A stretch of DNA of 64,000 nt from the NCBI RefSeq assembly GCF_037975245.1, contig NC_092576.1, forward strand, positions 758,501-822,500, in the 5' to 3' direction. The notes under the pieces were generated by a model. The model ran no database searches and was not told the DNA's origin. It worked only from the letters and a program-made list of their open reading frames with translations. This document shows, one piece after another, positions 1-11,262 of this stretch; the first letter of the stretch is position 1, and each line of letters starts with the position of its first letter. The stretch is from Apostichopus japonicus (taxonomy: Eukaryota; Echinodermata; Holothuroidea; Aspidochirotida; Stichopodidae). Made by a program: the position numbers and the translations under genes.

Positions 1-1154
1 AGATGTCAAAGGTACCTTCTGATCATAAATGTCAATGGGTTGACCCTATGTGACCTTCGTGTGCGAAGTTATACAAGGCCAAAGTTAATTTTCAGACATA
101 TAATGCAATAACCCCCAGTGCCAAGGTGTGACACGGTTGATATTTTTGGAAAAGTTGCAAATGGTAAAGGGCAATATTTTCAAACTTAACGGTCATGTGG
201 TCCAAGGTCACCAAAGGTCAATTAATGATAAAAAACTAGTATTTTTGCGATAACTTGAGAACAAATTGTCCGTTAGGGTTGGGAGTTGCTTCAATGTAAC
301 CCAATTGTCGACCTGCATCTGGGTGACCCTTGACCTCAATTTGACCTCTGGTGACCTTTTTGTGTTTTGTGGATTTTTACAGTTTCGATGCTATTTTCAG
401 ATGTCAAAGGTACCTTCTGATCATAAATGTCAATGGGTTGACCCCCGTGTGACCTTCGTGTGCGAAGTTATACAAGGTCAAAGTTAATTTTCAGACATTT
501 AATGCAATAACTCCCAGTGCCAAGGTGTGACAAGGTTGATTTTTTTTATCAAGTTGCAAATGGTATAGGGGAATATTTTCAAACTTAATGGTTATGTGAT
601 CCAAGGTCATCAAAGGTCAGCTAATGTTAAAAAACTAGTTTTTTGGGGGGGAGAAAATGGGCAAAGAAAAAATGTTTGAATTTTTACAGTTTTGATGCTA
701 TATTAAGGTCTCACCGATCAAAAATGTCAATGGGTTGACCTATGGGTGACCTTCGTGTGTGAAGTTACGTATACAAGTTCAAAGTTAATTTTTAGACATT
801 TAATACAATTAAATCCCAATGCCAAGGTGTGACACGGTTGATATTATGGGACAAGTTGTGAATGGGATGGTGGAACATTTTCAAACTTAAAGGTCATGTC
901 ATTTGAGGTCACCAATGTTATCATATCTGTTGACCCGCTTGTAGGTGAACTTATTCTTACATTTTCGACGCCATATTTAGATCTCAAAAGTGCCTTTTGA
1001 TCAAAAATCCGATCACATTTTGTGATCACAAAAGTGTTGGCTATAGTGTTGGTTACTTTATGGGTACATGTAGGACCACAATTACTTGGACTATTTGAGC
1101 CCAATCTTGCTTGATAATATTATGTGTATTGTCATATAACCCAAGCAAGGAACC
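1..1154 (+). repeat. GGTCA tandem-repeat array, right end of an element
   Basis: Diverged tandem monomers rich in AGGTCA and TGACCT, the same family as 7080-9300 and 33240-37000. The array ends at 1143-1154 with AAGCAAGGAACC, the right terminal inverted repeat of the element seen whole at 32442-37225. The last 240 bases match 36985-37225 closely. Short open frames here (for example 266-487) recur in every monomer and are by-products of the repeat. The left end lies outside the window. Confidence 0.85.
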
Positions 1155-1174
1155 ACAGTGCCCTTAGGCTCTTG

Positions 1175-2212
1175 TTATCCTTAGTGGATCTTTATTGGAA
1201 TCAATACGAAATGTATTTTTTGACGCCAGAATTTAACGGTAAGCATTTTTTAAATTGTTGACTGAGCTTCAAAATCCATTTTCTAAAAAGTCGGCTTTCA
1301 TGAAGGTTTTATAAAATATAGCTAGGGTAGGAAAATATTAATTAACCACATTAAAGAAAGTTTTTCTATTATCCAAATAAAATACATGTTTCTCGTACTG
1401 AGATCTGAAAAAAAAAACAGGCTGATGTTTTTCTTCTTTTCATGCGCTAATACTAGTTTGGAATATGTGGCAACCTTAACAAAATAATTTTTAAGGTTAG
1501 TTATATTTCTTGAATCTGAATAGAGACTCGGGAATCAGGAAAAGGGAGGCCCCTTGCGCAGACGATAAACATGTTTTGTTTTAACCGGCCTTGCTTCAAA
1601 GTTGTTGGGTGGAATTTTTTTCCTTTTCATTCTGTTGGAACCAACGATAAATTATATAAAAACTTAACACAAGAAAGGCTTAGTAGTACTTTATTATTCT
1701 TCAAAATGTTGCCAACTATTCAAAGTAACGTGGAACATAAAATCTACAACTCACACTAGTAACAGAAAAGTCGCTATCCGTACGTAACGTTACTGTTGTT
1801 AAATAAGAAGTTAAACTTGTAAAGTTGTGAGCTGACTTCAAAAAAATTTCAAGGCGGTACTCCTGTAAAGATCGATTTTCGCACAGTAGAGTAGGAATTT
1901 CCTGATACACGATATTATGACCTAACGAAATAGCGTGAATAATAAAAATCCAAAGCCCAAACGAAGTTACGAATCGTGACGCACCCGGCTTGAAATCACG
2001 ATCTCACGATATAACGTGTTAGCGTGAACATAGCAGTCATGTTTGCTATTGTGAAGGCTTGGTATCAGGATATAGCGTGTGATCGTGGTATATCGTTACA
2101 TCGTTCTAGCGTGTACAAAAAATTTACAGTAGTCAGGTTTCACGATAGAAAACGATAGAAAAAGGGCATCACGATACACGATGCCACGGCCGATTTGATC
2201 TGGGCGGGACTG
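1175..2212 (+). mobile_element. CACGAT-ended element, copy 1 (internally deleted)
   Basis: Matches 38930-39960 (same strand) and 53283-54345 (inverted). Relative to those copies about 1.7 kb is missing, between the GGTCA array end and 1175. The right terminus has GCCACGGCCGATTT followed by a GGCGGGACTGT-like end near 2212. The last 300 bases carry many CACGAT/ATCGTG words. No transposase frame is visible, so it looks non-autonomous. Class unassigned. Confidence 0.7.
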
Positions 2213-2430
2213 TAATTTAGTAGATATAAGATAGCAAAACGTGTGTACCTATGAATGTGTATCTCAGAGATCATAGCAAGATTATATTTCCAACTGTATC
2301 TATACTTAAAAAACATTTTAAGCACAAGTTTAGAGTAAACATACAGATTTGAATATTAGTACAACGGTATGGCAATGCTAAGTGTACCCTGGATAGCTTT
2401 AATTATAAATACTCTTGTTTATGTCGTTGC
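2213..2430 (+). repeat. Dispersed repeat shared with 59205-59430
   Basis: Near-identical to 59205-59430, with the shared run AAGTGTACCCTGGATAGCTT and an identical order of blocks. The match starts immediately after the right end of the CACGAT element, so the 59205 copy serves as an approximate empty site for that insertion. Confidence 0.75.
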
Positions 2431-2753
2431 CCCTTTTCCGCATGGGGGGGTTGGGCAAACAATTAGGGTCTGGGGCACTTATCTTGTTAGTGCTGGCTTA
2501 TAAAGGTTAGGGACAACTTCTCTATTAGGAAGTTGATTTAGATCAATAGCGAACAAAATTTGGAATTGATAATATTATAAAAAATGCAAATTATATGCAA
2601 ATTATAATATGCAAATTAGGATGCACATTTGTTTTTAATGGAAAACACCAAAATACAATAAAATCACTAATGACTTCAAAATTGACTTCAAAATATATGA
2701 TAAAGGTTCTTCTGGGGTTGTTCTTTCAGATGATACCAACTTTTCTGAAATCT
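2431..2753. other. AT-rich spacer, nothing recognised
   Basis: I see no gene or clear repeat apart from the short run ATGCAAATTATATGCAAATTA near 2584. It precedes the target duplication of the foldback element. Confidence 0.5.
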
Positions 2754-2759
2754 GTTGAG

Positions 2760-4625
2760 TACGGCATGCCATACGTTTCAAAAATGTCCAAAGCAATATA
2801 AGCATGTCCAAATTAATATAAGCATGTCCAAATTTATATAAACATGTCGAAACTAATATGAGTATGTCCAAAAATAATAAGAGCATGTCCAAAATAATAT
2901 GAGAGTGTCGAAAGACTATATGAGCATGTCCAACATATTAAAAGAATGTCGAAAAATAATACAAGAGGGACAAATGTAACTGCCTAATTCAATTTTGTTT
3001 TGAACATTTTGGCGTTTTAAGTTACGCCATATGTTGCAAAATATCCCAAAAAATATAAGCATGTCCAAACTTATATGAGCATGTCCAAATTTATATAGAC
3101 ATGTCAAAACTATATGAGCATGTCCAAAATAATACGCGCATGTCCAAACACATATAAGTATGTCAAAATATAATATGAGCACGCCCAAAATTATATGAGA
3201 GTGTCGAATAATAATATAGAAGTCTCGAGTGTAACTGCTAACTTCAACTTTGTTATGAACATTTTGGCGTTTGAAGTCACGCCAAATGTTTCAAATATCC
3301 AACTTTTATATTGGTATGTCGAAAAAAATTAGCTTACAATACCTTCTTTAGAGGTAATTTGTATCAACTGACACAATGGTTATCATTATGACAATATATT
3401 ATTGAAACATTCTTCTGTTTTTGTGACGCAAATAATTCAAAATATGTAAAAACAAGACCATCACCTAACATTTTTCCTTTTTACATCCCTACGTAATGTG
3501 AGTGGTTTCGCCCTGCCTAGAGGTGCTGAGATTATTCATATATTGTTGCAAAGGCAAAGAAGTTCACGTGCGAAAGTACGTACAACATGCACAAGCGCTA
3601 ACAACGTACAGTAGTTATCACACATGCGTACGTTGACAGTGAAAATGAACTACTATACTGTGTTACTTTTTTAACGGAAAATTGTGACACTTAATTACGG
3701 TTACCAGGCGAAGTCGGACACTAGCCCAGAATTAAAAAAAAAATAAGCCTAGGTTAGGGGTATTCAACGTTTAATCTTCACTCTCAACTTTTAACTAAAT
3801 TTCAAGATGGAAACGTGGGAAGAACTCGCCAACTACATATTATTGATTAAACCGCGTGGAATGTTGGACACAGTGGTTCTTCGTATTAAACTCACTGATA
3901 GTTACAGCACCTTGGGGCCAGGTTGATCACTCGCGCTACGAAACAACTCAACTAATATTTCCTCGAAAATAAAATCGTTCTTGATCGAAATATCATTAAA
4001 ATATTAACACACACACTAATACGGTAATGGATGAACTGTATATCGTCTTAAGTTACGCTGGATATGGTGTTTTTGTTTTCAGCATACCAAAATAAAAAGT
4101 TTGATATTTGGAACATATGGCGTAAAATTCAAACGCCTGACTGTTCATTACAAAGTTGAATCGAGCAGTTATGCTCTAGGCTTTTGTATTATTTTTCGAC
4201 ACTTTTTTATATTTTGGACATGCTCTTATAGTCTTTCGACACTCTTATATCATTTTGGACATGCTCTCATTATTTTTGGACATACTCATATTGGTTTCGA
4301 TATGTTTATATAAATTTGGACATGCTTTTATATTTTTTTGGATATTTTGCAACAGATGGCGTGAATTCAGATGCCAAAATGTTCACTAAAAAGTTGAAGT
4401 TAGCAGTTACATTTGACATGTTCATATAATTTTTCGACACTCTCATATTATTTTGGGCATGATCATATTATTTTTGGACATACTTATATTAGTTTCGATA
4501 TGTTTATATAAATTTGGACATGCTTATAGTTTTTTGGACATGCTTATATTTTTTTGGACATGCTTATATTATTTTGGACATGCTTATATAGTTTTGGACA
4601 TTTTTGATACATTTGGCATTCCGTA
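2760..4625. mobile_element. Foldback transposon with ~21-bp subterminal tandem repeats
   Basis: The ends are inverted copies: left TACGGCATGCCA then TCAAAAATGTCCAAA, right (complement) TACGGAATGCCAAATGTATC then AAAAATGTCCAAA. Both arms (about 2760-3330 and 4085-4625) consist largely of ~21-bp repeats with core AGCATGTCCAAA, in opposite orientation. GTTGAG flanks both sides (2754-2759 and 4626-4631), a 6-bp target-site duplication. The 750-bp centre shows no coding potential. The architecture resembles the sea-urchin TU foldback elements. A mobilising transposase would have to act in trans. Confidence 0.85.
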
Positions 4626-4631
4626 GTTGAG

Positions 4632-4888
4632 GATTGACAGAGTTATGACTGATTTCATTCTAGTACACATGTTGTTTTCTTTGTTTACATTCTACAATTA
4701 CAGCCTAACGTTGGCATAACGTTAGGCCTAGCCTAGCCTTTGTTGTAAACAACGCTATTGACTTACAATTTCTGGATCCTCCAAAAGGACAGAATCTTGA
4801 TAAACTGGTTCGACCAGAACGTCCTGGTCCTCATGATCAATGGTATCGGTATCTGACCAATTGTCCCACATCTCTAGGACCTACAGTA
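4632..4888. other. Spacer, nothing recognised
   Basis: Short unique-looking stretch with one GGCCTAGCCTAGCC run. No supported gene. Confidence 0.4.
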
Positions 4889-5055
4889 CTACTAGTCCTA
4901 CTTGAGTCATACAAACGAAAAGCACACATCACAGTCCTGGCTAGGCTAGATTACAGACGCACAACTACAGCATCAGGCCAACATTAATAGATCCTTCAAT
5001 TAAATAAAGTAGGCCTACACATAAAATGACAATTTATGCTTCACTGATCTTTTCA

Positions 5056-5282
5056 GGTTTGCCAAAATTAGTTGTACCAGAGATCATTGTATTAAACTCC
5101 AGAAGTTACATAGGCCTAGTAGGATTAATATTGGGCATAACTTTTTCTCTAAAGTCTAATACAACTTATACAAGGGTTGTGAATGGATGGAATGGTTTGC
5201 CTGAGAAGGTTGAATTGCAAGTAGTGTGAATGGGTTTAAGAATACTTTGGATGAGTACATTAAGCATTGTAATTGGGTATGA
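5056..5282 (+). pseudogene. LINE reverse-transcriptase C-terminus relic (D1)
   Basis: The translation contains RVVNGWNGLPEKVELQVV and, after a one-base frame change near 5228, NGFKNTLDEYIKHCNWV and a stop. The pattern 'RVVN-WN-LP ... FKN-LD-Y' is characteristic of the C-terminus of jockey/CR1-like non-LTR reverse transcriptases. The catalytic part is absent and the frame is broken. A second copy lies at 11589-11800. Confidence 0.75.
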
Positions 5283-6028
5283 CATTTGATGTCCAAAGGT
5301 ACTGGAATGCAAGCTCTGTTGGGTGAATTAAAAAACCCTCATTGTACTCTTTTATTATGGTCGGCGTAGCTGGAACCAGCAATGATGGTGATGTGGATTT
5401 GACAGTACCTAGAAAAGTTTGTGTTGAAGTGGGTTCAACTTGCTCAAGGCCATGACAGGATGACGACTAGACATCAGGATGAATTATCTGTTGCAGAGCT
5501 CTATAAACCAGGCAGTTGTTAAAACATCCATTGGGTGACCCTCACAGTCTACTAGGCACTGCATCGCAGAAGCAAAATGAAGTGTGTGTGATACCTTCAT
5601 CTTATGAGAGTGGAATGGTATCAGTGTGGCCTCTGTCAATTTGGCTTCAAGTCTTTGTTTTCTTGAAAGCTGAGAAGATCTTTCAGTGGTTTCACACTGA
5701 CCTCTGTACTTGACAATTCATGTGTATTTGCCAGCTCAGGAGGAAGCCAGATTTTAATTACATTAACCAATGCTGACTTTTTTTTGGACATGTGGTACAT
5801 CTGCAAGGAGGTGAAGGAAGCAGTTGGAGTTGCATGGATGTGGAATCTTGTTGATAGTCTGGCAGTCTTATCCACAGATTATCCCAAAGCTTCTCCACAT
5901 TGCCACATTCAGAACTTATTACATTGATAAACTTGAAAATTGCAGGAATCTAATGAAGCACCCATCAAGGGAATTTGTTTGTATAATTATTGAAAGCTGT
6001 GACCTTCTGATGTGACAGACTAATGTGA

Positions 6029-6034
6029 AATAAA
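6029..6034 (+). terminator. Candidate poly(A) signal AATAAA (D1)
   Basis: AATAAA followed within 50 bases by a GT-rich stretch, conserved at 13236-13241 in D2. It suggests both duplicates carry a former or present transcript 3' end. Confidence 0.4.
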
Positions 6035-6947
6035 GGGCAGTAGATTACCTTGTAAATGAACCTTGTTATTGTTTGATTGTATCTAATGTTTGCAAAATTT
6101 TAAGTTGCATGCTACCAATTGAAACATAATTCTTTCTCTATTAATGGGATATAAATACTTCTCCTTCAAGGGTGTGAAGACTCCCGCACAAAGAAACATC
6201 TCATGCCGGTTATCTGACCTAGTTTCGAATGCGGTGTAACAGAAGTGTTAGACACCACCATTGATCCCAGAAAATACACACACAGCTTGCTACCATCTGT
6301 AAATAGACATTAGTGTACAGTCAGTACATACAGCTGCGGTCAATACCCACAGCACAAACAAACAATACAGCGATGGACATCTCAGGTCCAGCTAAAGATA
6401 ACAAGGTATCAGGTTTCATTACTGTCTGCATTTTGTAGCGACACAAAAAAAACTTCACTTGCAAGCAACGGAAAGTAAACTTTTTCAGAGCGCGGCATGC
6501 GGTTTAGGGCGAGTCTTCAATACCTTTAAATATACTGCATCGGTTGTTGTCACTAGATCATTTGCTTGTGTGTGAGCTAAACAGCTTAAATAATATGTAA
6601 AAAAATAATACAAACTTTCAAATTGCCAGATATTTACTTGCTCAAAATCATTATCCAATCATGATTTGTTGCCATCCTTGAGTCCATTATTCAGATGATG
6701 AGGCAGATTCCCTTCAACTCTCCATGATGAAGGTAAAACCTTATATCTTAACCAACTGCCATTGAGTGTCCATTTGAAGGTTTCAAACACACAAGTGCAT
6801 TGATTAAAACAAAGACTTTATTGCTGTGGTTGCAGGAACTGGATTTCAGTCTAGTAGTCACTCACCAGGTTCGTCTTTATCACAGTCTGCTAACTGTGGC
6901 TTTTTGGTTCCTTGCTAAAAGCAAAGGAACCTATGTATTCAGGTTGG

Positions 6948-6963
6948 CGTGTGTGTGTGTGTA

Positions 6964-7002
<39 letters not shown>
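6948..7002 (+). repeat. (TG)n microsatellite
   Basis: Near-perfect TG dinucleotide run just inside the left end of the GGTCA element. The same position in the long element is at 33091-33160. Confidence 0.9.
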
Positions 7003-7079
7003 CGCTTAAGCTTGTATGCACGATAACTCAACAAGGGATTGACTGATCATGATCAAACTTGGTGGGTGGGTGGCCCATA

Positions 7080-9300
7080 GTGAGTACATGAACCCTATTG
7101 TTTTTGGTGCCCACAAAGGTCACCAAAGGTCAGTTATGGTCCAAAAACCCAAAATACTAAAACTGCAATAACTCCCAGTGCCAATGTGCGACAAGGTTGA
7201 TATTTTGGGACAAGTTGTGAACTGGTTAGGGAAACATTTTGAAACTTAACGGTCATGTGATGTGAGGTCACCAAAGGTCAATTAATGTTAAAAAACTAGT
7301 TTTTTTGCGATAACTTGAGAACGAATTGTCCGTTAGGGTTGGGAGTTGCTTCAGTGTAATCCAATTGTCGACCCACATCTGGGTGACCCTTGACCTCAAT
7401 TTGACCTCTGGTGACCTTTTCATGTTTTGGGGATTTTTACAGTTTCGATGCTATTTTCAGATGTCAAAGGTACCTTCCGATCATAAATATCGATAGGTTG
7501 ACCCCCGTGTGACCTTTGTGTGCGAACTTATATGGGGTCAAAGTTTTCGGTCGGAGTTAGGATGGCTGTACAGACTTATCGTGTTGATTTTTGGAATCAG
7601 CAGATTAAACTACATTTGAAACCAAGGTCAAAAGGTCAAAGGTCACATTAGAAAAAATGTGCTTAGTTTGGAAGAAAACGGGCGAAAAAGAAAATGTTTG
7701 GTTTTGATGCTAGATTTGGATATCAAAGGTACCTTCCAATCAAAAATGTCAATGGGTTGACACCCGGGTGACCTTTGTGTGTAAAGTTATACAAGGTCAA
7801 AGTTAATTTTCAGACATTTAATGCAATAACTCCCAGGTCCAAGGTGTAACAAGGTTGATATTTTGGGACAAGTTGCAAATGGTATAGAGGAATATTTTCA
7901 AACTTAACGGTCATGTGATCCGAGGTCATCAAAGGTCAATTAATGTTAAAAAACTAGTATTTTGGGTGAGAAAATGGGCAAAGAAAAAAATGTTTGAATT
8001 TTTACAGTTTTGATGCTATATTCACGTCTCACCAATCAAAAATGTCAATAGGTGTACCCCAGGTGACCTTTGTGTGTGAAGTTATATGAGGTCAAAGTAA
8101 ATTTTCAGACATTTAGTGCAATAATTCCCAGTTCCAAGGTGTGACACAGTTGATATTTTGGGACAAGTTGCAAATGGTATAGGGGAATATTTTCAAACTT
8201 AACGGTCATGTGATCTGAGGTCACCAAAGGTCAATTAATGATAAAAAAATAGTATTTTTGCGATAACTTGAGAATGAATTGTCCGTTAGGGTTGGGAGTT
8301 GCTTCAATGTAATCCAATTGTCGACCCGCATCTGGGTGACCCTTGACCTCAATTTGACCTCTGGTGACCTTTTCATGTTTTGGGGATTTTTACAGTTTCG
8401 ATGCTATTTTCAGATGTCAAAGGTACCTTCTGATCATAAATGTCAATGGGTTGACCCCCGTGTGACCTTCGTGTGCGGAGTTATACGAGGTCAAAGTTAA
8501 TTTTCAGACATTTAATGCAATAACTCTCAGTTCCAAGGTGTGACACGGTTGATATTTTGGGACAAGTTGCAAATGGTATAGGGGAATATTTTCAAACTTA
8601 ACCAACGGTCATGTGATCCGAGGTCACCAAAGGTCAATTAATGATAAAAAACTAGTATTTTTGTGATAACTTGAGAACGAACTGTCCGTTAAGGTTGGGA
8701 GTTGCTTCAATGTAATCCAGTTGTCGACCCGCATCTGGGTGACCCTTGACCTCAATTTGACCTCTGGTGACCTTTTTGTGTTTTGGGGATTTTTACAGTT
8801 TCGATGCTATTTTCAGATGTCAAAGGTGCCTTCTGATCATAAATGTCAATGGGTTGACCCCCGTGTGACCTTCGTGTGCGAAGTTATACGAGGTCAAAGG
8901 TAATTTTCAGACATTTAATGCAATAACTCTCAGTTCCAAGGTGTGACACGGTTGATATTTTGGGACAAGTTGCAAATGGTATAGGGGAATATTTTCAAAC
9001 TTAACGGTCATGTGATCCGAGGTCACCAAAGGTCAATTAATGATAAAAAACTAGTATTTTTGTGATAACTTGAGAATGAACTGTCCGTTAAGGTTGGGAG
9101 TTGCTTCAATGTAATCCAGTTGTCGACCCGCATCTGGGTGACCCTTGACCTCAATTTGACCTCTGGTGACCTTTTCGTGTTTTGGGGATTTTTACAGTTT
9201 AGATGCTATTTTCAGATGTCAAAGGTGCCTTCTGATCATAAATGTCAATAGGTTGACCCCCGTGTGACCTTCGTGTGCGAAGTTATACGAGGTCAAAGTT
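7080..9300 (+). repeat. ~399-bp GGTCA satellite monomers
   Basis: The landmark GTCCGTTA.GGTTGGGAG recurs at 7329, 8281, 8684 and 9083, giving a period of about 399-403 bp for the last units. Each monomer carries AGGTCACCAAAGGTCA on + and TGACCC-T-TGACCT-CAATT-TGACCT-CTGG-TGACCT. The 60-73 residue open frames starting MSVRVGSCFN or MSTRIWVTLD are phantom frames of the satellite. Confidence 0.9.
8337..8370 (-). promoter_or_regulatory. Nuclear-receptor-like half-site cluster (example)
   Basis: On the minus strand this reads AGGTCA-CCAG-AGGTCA-AATTG-AGGTCA-A-GGGTCA, that is DR4, DR5 and DR1 in 34 bases. Equivalent clusters sit in the other monomers (for example 324-357). The spacings match known binding preferences of RXR heterodimers and HNF4-like receptors. 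Function is inferred only. Confidence 0.35.
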
Positions 9301-10084
9301 AAAAAATATTAATGAGGTCACAGGTCAAACGTGAAAAACTCCCAAGTTGCAATAACTTGGCTACTATGTATTGGAATTTCGTCAAACTTGGTATGATATT
9401 GGTAGATAGTCTCCACACACTGATGTGTGTTGCAATTGATATCATGCATGTTTATAGGGGGGGGGGGCCTAGCATTATTTTGTTATGAAAAGTTTGTATG
9501 CACAATAACTCAACAAGGGAATGACCAATCATTACCATACTTGGTGAGTGGGTGGCCCATAGTAAGTAGATTAACCCTGTCGATTTTGGTGCTCATTTCA
9601 TGAATATTAATGAGGTCATGGGGTCAAACGTGAAATACTCCAAATTGCAATTACTTGGCTACTATTACTAGTCAGAATTTCGTCAAACTTGGTATGATGA
9701 TAATGGTAGATAGTCTTCACACACTGATGTGTGTTGCAATTGATATCAGGGCTTAGCATTACTTTGGCAACAAAAGTTTGTGAGCATAAATTACTGTTGT
9801 TGTATTAGGGCTTTGTTAGAAATTTCCCTATGAATGGAACTAATGAACAGCAGCAAGGAACCATGAAATGTTTTCATTCTGGTTATGTTAGGAGTTTTTC
9901 TTCAGAGCACATGTCACCTTTGATTTGTGAAAAAAGTCCTGAAATTCAGGGAGTTAAAATTTACTGTCTAAAGATAATTTAAAAAGATTTTTTTTAACTT
10001 CAATCATCAATGTGGGTGTCAATTAAGGGAATAAGGAGGTACTGATGCAACTTTGATAAATGATAGTTGACTGCATCCAAATTA

Positions 10085-10560
10085 AACCAAGGCCTAGGCT
10101 ATACTTTTGAAGAAGAAGAAATTAGGCTGAATTCATGTTAGCCTAAAAAGGCTAGGCCAATGCTGACAATTAACACAAACCAAGATCATTTAACCATTTG
10201 GGCACTTGTTTATGGCATACTAAAAAGGGTCTATATAATTAGGCCTGTATGTGTACACAACCCACAAGTTGCCAATGAGTATAGACCTAGCCTAACTAGT
10301 TTAGGCCTAGGCTACTTTGTTTTCCTTAGACCTAGTTTAATTGGGCCTTATACTGTGCCATATTATGTAATGTGCTATAACAGTTGTAGTAATAGAAGGA
10401 ATGGTCCAGGTCTAACTAAGCCCAGGCTTAACTTATACTTCGGGCTTAACTAAGGATTAGGGCTTTATGTGATGCCTAGAGGCTAGCCCACCCTTTTACA
10501 TTAAACTAAAAGTGATACTTTTTTAGGCTAGGCATAGCCTAGGCATACAATAACTAGGAA
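10085..10560 (+). repeat. AGGCCTAGGC palindrome-rich segment (D1)
   Basis: Dense with GCCTAGGC-type palindromes (for example AGGCCTAGGCTA). Duplicated at 14690-15160. No frame here looks protein-like. Confidence 0.6.
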
Positions 10561-11045
10561 TTAGGATAACTATATGTGCGACTGAAACTGCCATGCCTAT
10601 GATTATGAGAGCTGGCATAATGAAATCGAATTTGTGGATCGTAAAATGAGAGAGAATAGCCATGCATGTAATTACAGAAACCAGTCTGAACGTAAAATTC
10701 TCGCATTGCTTGTACATTACTCGTATTACACTAGGGCCTATGGCTAGTACGGGCCTAGGCTACACAGACTTTTTTTCATTAGATCTCCATCTAGTTCTTT
10801 CTACTTCCAAAAAATTCCTCTTCTTTTATGGTCAGTCGGATAATCAAACAACAATATCCATGTTCTGACCGATTGCAGCATCCCCAGCACCATTTCTCTC
10901 ATAATTTCGTACTTTTTTCGTTTACACAAACGATAGTCTATACACTGTGAGTATGCGTGTCGTCTGCTATAAAGTTCTCAAGTGGACCTATTTTACCACC
11001 CTGTGTGGGCGTTTTCCCTCTCGACCAATCCAAATCGGTTACATG

Positions 11046-11115
11046 GTTGGCCAAACTCTCTCTATATACGGCTCTGCTTACATTCAGAGCCGTATATAGA
11101 GAGAGTTTGGCCAAC
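11046..11115. repeat. Perfect 31-bp hairpin at the D1/D2 junction
   Basis: The arms at 11046-11076 and 11085-11115 are exact reverse complements around an 8-base loop (CTTACATT). The D2 equivalent at 15653-15690 has only the left arm, so the right arm is a foldback peculiar to D1. Confidence 0.9.
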
Positions 11116-11125
11116 TGGCGATTTG

Positions 11126-11133
11126 TGACGTCA
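11126..11133. promoter_or_regulatory. Full CRE palindrome TGACGTCA
   Basis: A perfect CREB/ATF site 137 bases before the candidate start codon at 11263, in a locally CpG-richer stretch. It could belong to a promoter for that candidate gene. Unproven. Confidence 0.35.
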
Positions 11134-11262
11134 CACGCAAACCATGGGCATCAAAATAGGTCCAGTTGTCGTTACCAGTTGCGCGAAACACGAAAAACAC
11201 GACACACAATATATAGCAGCTTTGCACACTGTGCTCGTTGCGAACAAACGAAGCGACTCAGA

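Larger units (their letters stand above)
6906..9862. mobile_element. GGTCA-repeat element with GGTTCCTTGCT termini (short form)
   Basis: Starts with GGTTCCTTGCT (itself part of a small hairpin ending AAAGGAACC at 6931) and ends with AGCAAGGAACC at 9852-9862, so the termini are inverted. Inside, in order: a (TG)n run at 6948-7002, GGTCA monomers at 7080-9300, and two ~385-bp units at about 9300-9780 containing GTCAAACTTGGTATGAT. D2 lacks the element: there the same flank reads continuously at 14100-14120. 22 bases beyond the right terminus (9863-9885) are also absent from D2. Confidence 0.8.
4889..11088 (+). repeat. Tandem duplication, copy D1
   Basis: 4889-6905 matches 11420-14107 of D2; 9886-10045 matches 14115-14275; 10046-11088 matches 14650-15690. 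D1 is interrupted by a GGTCA element (6906-9862). It lacks two D2 segments (11810-12481 and 14276-14650). Open stretches shared with D2 are more damaged here: a stop and a small deletion near 5330-5415 interrupt the frame that stays open at 12482-12729. Confidence 0.85.

Noticed and set aside
266-487. Open frames starting MSVRVGSCFN or MSTRIWVTLD, repeated through the window
   Set aside because: They recur once per GGTCA satellite monomer, with stops and frameshifts in others, and contain no protein domain. They follow from the DNA repeat.
2635-3188. Minus-strand frames rich in FGHAHI and LDMLI
   Set aside because: Translations of the ~21-bp arrays of the foldback element; they mirror the array period and are not genes.
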